Origin: Bacteroidaceae bacterium
GTDB lineage: Bacteria; Bacteroidota; Bacteroidia; Bacteroidales; Bacteroidaceae
NCBI GenBank assembly: GCA_900765575.1
Contig: CAAFRW010000315.1
Span: 1-8,084 of the forward strand
Direction: 5' to 3'
Length of the DNA stretch: 8,084 nucleotides
Position numbers and translations under genes: made by a program
The notes under the pieces: generated by a model
Told to the model about the DNA's origin: nothing
Database searches by the model: none
Seen by the model: only the letters and a program-made list of their open reading frames with translations
Part shown: positions 1-4,668 of the stretch, one piece after another
Layout of the letters: each line of letters starts with the position of its first letter
How positions within the stretch are numbered: the stretch's first letter is position 1

Positions 1-3
1 AAG

Positions 4-24
4 TTGAAAGTTGAAAATTGAAAG
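4..24. repeat. Short 7-bp tandem repeat, TTGAAA(A/G) x3
   Basis: Three consecutive heptamers, TTGAAAG, TTGAAAA and TTGAAAG, lie at the left edge of the window. The array may continue to the left, outside what is given. Simple repeats of this kind are common between genes in Bacteroidales. No function is assigned, and the rest of the stretch before position 92 shows no clear TAnnTTTG promoter element. Confidence 0.6.
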
Positions 25-91
25 TGATAGACTGCTTTAGTGGAGGGTTATTTAATGGAAAGTGAAATAAACTCTTAAATAAATAAGAATA

Positions 92-982
92 ATGAGAAGT
101 AGAAACAAGTATATTTTTAGTCTGTTGTGCCTGTTGCCTTGCATGGCGGCAGCGCAAACGGGCGATTTGGTTTCAAGGATAAACGGGATTATAAAAGGAA
201 AGAAAGCCCAAGTGGGTGTGGCGGTTATCCTTAACGGGAAAGATACGGTAACAGTGAATAACGAGTCCCGCTATCCGATGATGAGCGTCTTTAAGTTTCA
301 TCAGGCTTTGGCGGTGGCGGACTCTCTTCAGCGTAACGGACAGGCGTTGGATGCGGAGGTTTTTATTAGAAAAGAAGAGCTGAGGCCGGATACATACAGC
401 CCGTTGCGCGACAAATATCCCGAAGGAGAGATTTCCCTGTCGGTGGGAGAATTGTTGAAATATACGTTGCAACAAAGCGATAACAATGCTTGCGATATCT
501 TGTTTGCCCGTTCGGGCGGACCGGAAGCGACCGACCGCTACATCCGTTCGTTGGGTGCGGCAGACTTTTCTATTGTTGCCACGGAAGATGCGATGCATCA
601 AGACCTTTCGCTGTGCTATCAAAACTGGAGTACTCCGCTTGAGGCGGCCGGCTTGTTCCAAAAGCTGTTTACCCGAAACCTGTTTGAAAAGCCGTATCAA
701 GAGTTTCTGGAACGGACATTGGTAGAGTGTGAAACCGGGAAAGACCGTCTGGTTAAGCCTTTGCAGGGTACCGGCGCGGTGACGGGACATAAAACCGGAA
801 CCGGCGACCGCAATGCCAAGGGGCAGATTATTGGTTTGAATGATGTGGGCTTTGTACGCCTGCCCGACGGACGGTATTATGCCATTGCCGTATTTATAAA
901 AGATTCGGAAGAAACCCCTCCTGCTACGGCGCAAATCATAGCGGATATTTCGGAAGCGGTATACCTTTATCTGGCGGAGTAG
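92..982 (+). CDS. Class A beta-lactamase, subclass A2 (CfxA/CblA/CepA-like)
   Basis: This encodes an intact 296-residue periplasmic serine beta-lactamase, which hydrolyses penicillins and usually cephalosporins. Residues 1 to about 21 form a signal peptide ending in an Ala-rich cleavage site (MAAAQ). All class A catalytic motifs are visible: SVFK at 65-68 (nucleophile Ser65 and Lys68), SDN at 129-131, and KTG at 234-236 inside GHKTGTGDR. The general-base glutamate is probably E165 in TEDAMHQD, followed by YQNWSTP. This E-x-x-M...Y-x-N-W form of the omega loop is typical of subclass A2 (CfxA, CblA, CepA, PER) rather than the E-x-x-L-N of TEM. Length matches the CblA/CepA group (about 296-300 residues). 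The ATG at 92 is chosen because it directly begins the signal peptide. No transposase or mobilisation gene is adjacent, so a resident chromosomal enzyme is the simplest reading. The family call is firm, but the exact named allele and substrate range cannot be told from here. Confidence 0.93.
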   Translation: MRSRNKYIFSLLCLLPCMAAAQTGDLVSRINGIIKGKKAQVGVAVILNGKDTVTVNNESRYPMMSVFKFHQALAVADSLQRNGQALDAEVFIRKEELRPDTYSPLRDKYPEGEISLSVGELLKYTLQQSDNNACDILFARSGGPEATDRYIRSLGAADFSIVATEDAMHQDLSLCYQNWSTPLEAAGLFQKLFTRNLFEKPYQEFLERTLVECETGKDRLVKPLQGTGAVTGHKTGTGDRNAKGQIIGLNDVGFVRLPDGRYYAIAVFIKDSEETPPATAQIIADISEAVYLYLAE

Positions 983-1017
983 AAGCCTTTTGCTGATATA
1001 TAAAAAATATTAAATTC

Positions 1018-1047
1018 TTGTATATTCCTTCTGTATTTTTATCTTTG
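1018..1047 (+). promoter_or_regulatory. Bacteroidetes-type promoter for the nitroreductase gene
   Basis: TATCTTTG at 1040-1047 is an exact match to the Bacteroidetes -7 element TAnnTTTG. A TTG at 1018-1020 sits 19 bp upstream, as expected for the -33 element. Transcription would start near 1053-1056. That leaves a leader of about 115 nt before the ATG at 1171. Confidence 0.65.
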
Positions 1048-1053
1048 CGCAAT

Positions 1054-1128
1054 GGAAGCCTCTGATTTTGTTAGTGTTATGGTAGGAAAGGCGGACATTC
1101 GCCCTGCTCCGTATAGGACGTGGCTTCC
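1054..1128 (+). promoter_or_regulatory. Foldable 5' leader of the nitroreductase mRNA
   Basis: GGAAGCC (1054-1060) is the exact reverse complement of GGCTTCC (1122-1128), giving a 7-bp closing stem that begins almost at the predicted transcription start. Inside it, 1081-1086 can pair with 1103-1108 (two G-U pairs), then after an AAAG bulge GCGG (1091-1094) pairs with TCGC (1099-1102), leaving loop ACAT. A weaker TCC/GGA stem (1108-1110 with 1116-1118) is also possible. I do not recognise a known riboswitch consensus. The same stretch holds a 38-codon open frame (1052-1168). Regulatory function is inferred from the folding only. Confidence 0.3.
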
Positions 1129-1170
1129 TCTGTTTTTGGAAGACTTAACTTGTTTCAAATACAAATAATT

Positions 1171-1803
1171 ATGAAGACATCATTCGTATTAAATGTGCTA
1201 TTAGCTATTGCACTGGTCCTGTTGTTGGTAAAGAATCTCTTTTTCTCAAAGGAAATCACGCCTACAGCTAATTTGGATACTACTTCGGTGGTAATGGAAA
1301 ATATTCTGACGCGTACCAGCATCCGCTCCTATCAGAATACACCGGTGGAAGATGAAAAAGTGGAAACCATGCTCCGTGCTGCTATGGCGGCTCCTTCGGC
1401 AGGGAATAAACAGCCTTGGACATTTGTGGTGATAAAGGACAGAGCCTTATTGGATAGCATAGCCAACCAATACCGTACTATCCGGATGGCTAAGAATGCA
1501 CCGATAGCGATTGTGGTTTGTGGCGATATGACCAAGACTTTTCCTGAAGATGGATTCGATTATTGGGTAGAAGATACTTCGGCCGCTACGGAAAATTTGT
1601 TGTTGGCTGCTCATAGCATGGGACTGGGAGCCGTATGGTGCGGCGTTTATCCTATCAAAGAACGGGTAGCTTTTATCAAAAACTTGCTTGCTTTGCCCGA
1701 GAACATTGTACCGCTAAATGTTATTCCCATAGGATATCCGGCAGAAGAGCCTACCCCCAAAGATAAGTGGAAACCGGAGAACGTCCGTTATGATACGTGG
1801 TAA
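1171..1803 (+). CDS. Membrane-anchored nitroreductase-family flavoprotein
   Basis: This is a 210-residue protein of the FMN-dependent nitroreductase superfamily, whose members reduce nitro compounds, quinones or other acceptors with NAD(P)H. Family signatures are RTSIRSY at 48-54, APSAGNKQPW at 74-83 (FMN phosphate and ring contacts in relatives), GLGAVWCGVYP at 151-161 and IPIGYP at 185-190. Residues 4-25 are a strongly hydrophobic segment followed by a polar linker of about 20 residues before the catalytic domain. The protein is therefore probably anchored in the inner membrane with the domain outside the cytoplasm, which is unusual because most relatives are soluble and cytoplasmic. The ATG at 1171 is preferred over a GTG at 1120 in the same frame: the earlier start would put 17 extra residues before the hydrophobic segment and would use the leader region. 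It has its own promoter (1018-1047) and terminator (1817-1851). Substrate is unknown. Confidence 0.88.
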   Translation: MKTSFVLNVLLAIALVLLLVKNLFFSKEITPTANLDTTSVVMENILTRTSIRSYQNTPVEDEKVETMLRAAMAAPSAGNKQPWTFVVIKDRALLDSIANQYRTIRMAKNAPIAIVVCGDMTKTFPEDGFDYWVEDTSAATENLLLAAHSMGLGAVWCGVYPIKERVAFIKNLLALPENIVPLNVIPIGYPAEEPTPKDKWKPENVRYDTW

Positions 1804-1816
1804 TTCCCTATAATAC

Positions 1817-1851
1817 AAGAAGGTATCTGAACAAATATCAGATACCTTCTT
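1817..1851 (+). terminator. Strong hairpin terminator after the nitroreductase gene
   Basis: AAGAAGGTATCTGA (1817-1830) and TCAGATACCTTCTT (1838-1851) are perfect 14-bp inverted arms around a 7-nt loop, starting 14 bp after the stop codon. The 3' flank is A/T-rich but has no long T-run. Because the gene at 1937-2272 converges on it, it may serve both strands. Confidence 0.75.
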
Positions 1852-1857
1852 ATTTAA

Positions 1858-1945
1858 ATAACTAACTATGTTAGCAATGATAACTAACTATGCTAGCACT
1901 CATAACATAGTATGTTAGCGATGATAACTAACTATGTTATTTAGC
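1858..1945. repeat. 22-bp tandem repeat array, four units
   Basis: Four head-to-tail 22-bp units start at 1858, 1880, 1902 and 1924, each beginning ATAAC and sharing a core close to ATAACTAACTATGTTAGC. Relative to unit 1, unit 2 has three changes and unit 3 has four; unit 4 is identical for its first 16 bp and then diverges. Each core is itself near-palindromic, for example CTAAC-TAT-GTTAG in units 1 and 4, and AACATA-G-TATGTT in unit 3. The first ten bases of unit 3 (1902-1911) are an exact reverse complement of 1931-1940 in unit 4. Unit 4 includes the stop codon of the converging gene (1937-1939). Confidence 0.85.
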
Positions 1946-2272
1946 TCTTCTTTGGCGACCTTGTGAGCGCATGCTCTGGTACTTCTTGTACTGCTCTTCG
2001 GTAAGGATGCTTTTTATTTTCTCGTCCGATTTCTTCCGTTTGGCTTCCATCTCTTCGCGTGAAGGTCTTTGACCGTTTTTGTTGTTCGCTGGTCTCATCT
2101 CTTCCATAGCCTCTTTAAACTGTTTGGCTTGCGTTTCATTCAATCCCAATTCGGTAACCATCTGTTCCATACGTTGTGAGCGGTCCGGTCTTTGTCCCTT
2201 TTTGTCCTGAGCCATGCATGCAGCTGAGCTGAGAAGCAGCACAACGGCTAAACTGAAAATTTGTTTCTTCAT
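1937..2272 (-). CDS. Small secreted LTxxQ/DUF4890-type protein (Spy/CpxP-like)
   Basis: This is a 111-residue, highly charged, helix-rich protein with an N-terminal signal peptide (residues 1 to about 21, ...AACMAQ). Two LTxxQ-like motifs are visible, LNETQ at 44-48 and LTEEQ at 90-94, each within an amphipathic helix. The Spy/CpxP group of periplasmic chaperones and stress sensors shares this arrangement, as does the Bacteroidetes family DUF4890. GQRPDR (26-31) and GQRPSR (67-72) precede the two motifs at similar spacing, suggesting an internal duplication. A periplasmic location is likely. A Cys at 19 could suggest a lipoprotein, but the residues before it fit a lipobox poorly. The start at 2272 is chosen because it begins the signal peptide. 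In-frame ATGs further upstream (2296, 2314) would add a polar extension. It converges on the nitroreductase gene and is divergent from the MFS gene. Chaperone function is a family inference only. Confidence 0.75.
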   Translation of the reverse strand: MKKQIFSLAVVLLLSSAACMAQDKKGQRPDRSQRMEQMVTELGLNETQAKQFKEAMEEMRPANNKNGQRPSREEMEAKRKKSDEKIKSILTEEQYKKYQSMRSQGRQRRAK

Positions 2273-2311
2273 AATTGTTTCATTTATTAGTTTCATAACA
2301 TACTTATGACC

Positions 2312-2382
2312 CATTTAGTTGGCTAAAGTTTAGTCTGTATGTATTAAAAATCTACGAATACCTGAAATATATCGACTAAATG
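2312..2382. promoter_or_regulatory. Repeated TTTAGT/ACTAAA motifs in the divergent intergenic region
   Basis: CATTTAGT (2312-2319) and ACTAAATG (2375-2382) are exact 8-bp inverted copies. TTTAGTC (2329-2335) is an inverted match to GACTAAA (2374-2380), so TTTAGT occurs three times. The middle copy is also part of the palindrome CTAAA-G-TTTAG (2323-2333). The 264-bp gap between the divergent genes (2273-2536) could hold an operator here, but the sequence is A/T-rich and chance is possible. Confidence 0.25.
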
Positions 2383-2504
2383 CCTGTTTTACTTTTGTTT
2401 TATGGCAGATAAGGCTTGTTAGGTATGTACGGAGAGATACCAAAGACTTCTGATATTGAACAAAACACAGTAAAAAGAGAATTCACTGTAGGTAAATATT
2501 GTTG

Positions 2505-2512
2505 TACTTTTG
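2505..2512 (+). promoter_or_regulatory. Probable -7 promoter element for the MFS exporter gene
   Basis: TACTTTTG matches the Bacteroidetes -7 consensus TAnnTTTG and lies 24 bp before the ATG at 2537, giving a leader of roughly 20 nt. No good TTG -33 element is seen at the right distance. A second identical octamer at 2390-2397 is an alternative upstream start. Confidence 0.5.
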
Positions 2513-2536
2513 CCTTCAAATTTAAGAAAATAGTTT

Positions 2537-3739
2537 ATGATTCAAACAAATGTACTTTATAAAAAGAACAGGGCGCTATTTAGTTACGATGCGTTCTTAC
2601 TGGTATTGCTTGGAATGCTTACGGCATTTGGCCCTTTCGTTACAGATATGTATTTGCCTAGTCTTCCTTCGATGGAAGCCTACTTTGCCACCACCTCTTC
2701 TATGGTGCAACTGGGTTTAACCTTTAGTATGATAGGTTTAGCCGTAGGGCAGATTATTTTTGGTCCGTTAAGTGATAAATATGGACGAAGGCCGCTTTTA
2801 TTAGCCTCCATGTGGTTGTTTATTATCTCCACGGTAGCCTGTGTTTTTGCTCCTACTATCTTTGTTTTTGTAGTGTTGCGTTTGTTGCAGGGTATTGGTG
2901 GAGCAGGGGGCATTGTTATCTCCCGTTCTATTGCAACCGACCGTTACGGAGGAAAGGAATTAGCAAAGATGCTGGCGGTAATAGGAGCGATTAATGGCAT
3001 TGCGCCGGTTACAGCTCCTGTAATAGGAGGGCTTCTGACGGAGCATGTAGGTTGGCAGGGTATTTTCGGAGTATTGTTGGCTTTAGGCCTTGTCTTACTG
3101 GCGGGCTGTTTTCGCTTTCGGGAGTCGCTTCCCCTGTCTCGTCGTTCTTCCAAGGGTTTGCTTCATACCTTTGGTAGTTTTAAAACGATTGTACGTAACC
3201 GCCGTTATTTATTTTATGTTTTGCAATTAGGTTTTGCGCAAGGAGTCCTGTTTGGCTACATTGCTTCATCCCCGTTTATTATACAACAGCATTATGGCTT
3301 TTCTCCATTTATGTTTAGTATTTGCTTTGGCATTAATGCGGTAGCCATTGGCATAGCGGCGGCCTTATCTGTTAAATTCCGTAGTCAGGAAAGAGGTACA
3401 AGGGTAGGATGTGTAGGAATGTGTGTATTGGCCGTCTCCCAACTTGTGGCTTTATATATGAATGTGCCTTTCTGGGTGTACGAAATGTTGATGATAGCAC
3501 TTTTGTTTGTAATGGGACTAACGTTCACTACTTCTACTTCGTTGGCCATGAGTTGCGAGAGGGATAATGCCGGAGGAGCGTCTGCTTTATTGGGAGCTAT
3601 TTGTTTTGCTTTCGGAGGAATTGTTTCTCCGTTAGTGGGCGTAGGGAATATCTTAGTCTCTACAGGAGTTGTGTTTGTGGTGTGCGCCGTCTGTTCTTTA
3701 TTGTGTGCGTTGTATGCCGAACGGTGGAAAGTGCGGTAG
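2537..3739 (+). CDS. MFS multidrug exporter, Bcr/CflA (DHA1) type
   Basis: This is a complete 400-residue inner-membrane protein with about twelve hydrophobic segments. It belongs to the proton-coupled drug:H+ antiporter-1 group that includes the bicyclomycin (Bcr) and chloramphenicol (CflA) exporters. Diagnostic features are TDMYLPSLP in the first membrane segment (Asp37), motif A GPLSDKYGRRP at 76-86 in the loop between segments 2 and 3, RLLQGIGGAGG at 115-125 followed by Arg130 in SRSIATD, and the antiporter motif C region GAINGIAPVTAPVIGG at 150-165. Length is normal for the family. The ATG at 2537 follows an A/T-rich leader, and a basic stretch (KKNR) before the first membrane segment fits a cytoplasmic N terminus. 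The gene appears single, with a promoter just upstream and an inverted repeat just downstream. Codons look more A/T-rich than in the susCD genes. The exported compound cannot be deduced. Confidence 0.9.
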   Translation: MIQTNVLYKKNRALFSYDAFLLVLLGMLTAFGPFVTDMYLPSLPSMEAYFATTSSMVQLGLTFSMIGLAVGQIIFGPLSDKYGRRPLLLASMWLFIISTVACVFAPTIFVFVVLRLLQGIGGAGGIVISRSIATDRYGGKELAKMLAVIGAINGIAPVTAPVIGGLLTEHVGWQGIFGVLLALGLVLLAGCFRFRESLPLSRRSSKGLLHTFGSFKTIVRNRRYLFYVLQLGFAQGVLFGYIASSPFIIQQHYGFSPFMFSICFGINAVAIGIAAALSVKFRSQERGTRVGCVGMCVLAVSQLVALYMNVPFWVYEMLMIALLFVMGLTFTTSTSLAMSCERDNAGGASALLGAICFAFGGIVSPLVGVGNILVSTGVVFVVCAVCSLLCALYAERWKVR

Positions 3740-3756
3740 CTAGCAAGGTAAATGAT

Positions 3757-3817
3757 AAAAACCGTGGTATGTAAGGGAGCTTTGTGATGTCCATTTCCTG
3801 TCCATACCACGGTTTTT
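3757..3817. terminator. Long-armed inverted repeat, probable bidirectional terminator
   Basis: AAAAACCGTGGTATG (3757-3771) and CATACCACGGTTTTT (3803-3817) are perfect 15-bp inverted arms. The right arm ends in T5, and by symmetry the left arm gives T5 on the - strand. It starts 17 bp after the MFS stop codon and faces the converging flavodoxin gene, so it could terminate both. The 31-nt loop is longer than in most intrinsic terminators. Confidence 0.65.
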
Positions 3818-3871
3818 GATGAATAAAGCAATCTGTATAAAAGTTGAATGATGCGTTTCTTCTTTGTATAG

Positions 3872-3887
3872 GATAAATTGATTTATC
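3872..3887. repeat. Short A/T-rich palindrome, GATAAAT-TG-ATTTATC
   Basis: Seven-bp perfect arms are separated by 2 bp, in the gap between the converging MFS and flavodoxin genes. No role is evident, and no other feature is seen in the rest of 3818-3932. It may be a chance palindrome or a protein-binding site. Confidence 0.3.
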
Positions 3888-3932
3888 TAATAATCGCTTT
3901 CTCCGTTTTGTTTCTGCATCCGTTTCCTTCTT

Positions 3933-4484
3933 TTATTGGATGAACTGATTCTTTTGCAACCATTTCTTCACTTCATCCTGCGCTTTGTTTACCTGTCCGC
4001 CACGGATGGGGAGTCCTTCCGTTACGGTAGACTGGGGACAAAGCTTTTTAATGTCCTCCACACTATGTCCCATGCGGCTTCCTCCGTGTGTCATGAACGG
4101 AGCAATCGTCTTGCCGGACAAATTGCTGTTTGACAGGAATGTAGCAACGGGAGGCGCCACAGTGCCCCACCAACAGGGAGAGCCTACATAAATCACATCA
4201 TACTGTGTGAGGTTTGCAGGCAAGCCCTTCAAAGCCGGTTTATAGTTCTCGTTAATTTCTTTTTTGGCCTGGTCTACTACCGCTTTATACTCTGCGGGAT
4301 AAGCCTTTACCGTTTCAATTTGGAAAATGTCCGCTCCGGTTTCTTTTTGAATCTGTTCCGCCACCACGCGTGTGTTGCCGCTGTAAGAGTAATAGACTAC
4401 CAACGCCTTTTTCCCTGCGCTTTGCCCGTAAAGTACGGTCGTGAATGCTGCCATAATCAATGATAAAATAAAAGTTCGTTTCAT
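3933..4484 (-). CDS. Secreted flavodoxin-like protein (Flavodoxin_4 type)
   Basis: This is a 183-residue flavodoxin-fold protein predicted to bind FMN and carry electrons. After a hydrophobic N-terminal segment (residues 3 to about 20, ending VLYGQ) comes ALVVYYSYSGNT, a first beta strand with the phosphate-binding loop SYSGNT at 33-38. GSPCWWGTVAPP at 101-112 and THGGSRMGHS at 132-141 form the other flavin-contact loops typical of this flavodoxin branch. The leader resembles a Bacteroidetes signal peptide, so the protein is probably periplasmic, unlike classical cytoplasmic flavodoxins. The start at 4484 is chosen because it begins the signal peptide. The open frame extends a further 39 codons upstream, but that extension crosses the promoter (4528-4535) and would bury the leader. 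The gene is single, between the susCD terminator and a convergent terminator. Partner enzymes are not identifiable; the nitroreductase at 1171-1803 is a nearby but unlinked flavin protein. Confidence 0.85.
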   Translation of the reverse strand: MKRTFILSLIMAAFTTVLYGQSAGKKALVVYYSYSGNTRVVAEQIQKETGADIFQIETVKAYPAEYKAVVDQAKKEINENYKPALKGLPANLTQYDVIYVGSPCWWGTVAPPVATFLSNSNLSGKTIAPFMTHGGSRMGHSVEDIKKLCPQSTVTEGLPIRGGQVNKAQDEVKKWLQKNQFIQ

Positions 4485-4527
4485 ACTCGGTTTATTAATT
4501 AAGTGGATATCCTTCAATTCTTTGCGA

Positions 4528-4535
4528 CAAAGGTA
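4528..4535 (-). promoter_or_regulatory. -7 promoter element of the flavodoxin-like gene
   Basis: Read on the - strand this is TACCTTTG, an exact TAnnTTTG match, 43 bp upstream of the ATG at 4484. The predicted leader is about 35-40 nt. The -33 region (around 4551-4558) is only loosely similar to TTTG. It lies downstream of the susCD terminator, so the flavodoxin gene is likely a separate transcript. Confidence 0.55.
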
Positions 4536-4607
4536 TGCACTCTTTTCCGATAAAGAAGTATCTGGATTACGGAAACATTTACCCAAATTACTTATTCTCA
4601 AACATGT

Positions 4608-4640
4608 AAAAAAGAAGGGGCTACCCGAGAGAGCCCCTTC
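4608..4640 (-). terminator. Intrinsic terminator of the susC-susD operon
   Basis: On the - strand, GAAGGGGCT (4640-4632) pairs with AGCCCCTTC (4622-4614) around a 9-nt loop and is followed directly by T6 (4613-4608). It begins 28 bp after the susD stop codon. This G/C-rich hairpin with a T-run shows that susD is the last gene of its transcript. Confidence 0.88.
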
Positions 4641-4668
4641 ATGGTGAAATGGAAAACTATACTATTTA

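Noticed and set aside
173..934. 253-codon open frame on the - strand opposite the beta-lactamase
   Set aside because: It is a shadow of the strongly supported beta-lactamase. Its translation is rich in Arg, Gln and His with no recognisable domain.
1120..1170. N-terminal extension of the nitroreductase from a GTG at 1120
   Set aside because: It would place 17 unrelated residues before the hydrophobic anchor and use sequence that forms the closing stem of the leader. The ATG at 1171 is the natural start.
1858..1945. CRISPR array
   Set aside because: The 22-bp units are directly adjacent with no unique spacers between them, so this is a plain tandem repeat.
2425..2562. 45-codon open frame on the + strand upstream of the MFS gene
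   Set aside because: It spans the probable promoter and overlaps the exporter start in another frame. Its composition is low in information and no family is recognisable.
3385..3831. 148-codon open frame on the - strand opposite the MFS gene end
   Set aside because: It is antisense to a clear membrane transporter gene, it crosses the terminator hairpin, and its Thr/Pro-rich translation resembles no family.
4485..4601. N-terminal extension of the flavodoxin-like protein to 4601
   Set aside because: The extra 39 codons cross the TACCTTTG promoter element and would bury a clear signal peptide. The ATG at 4484 fits better.
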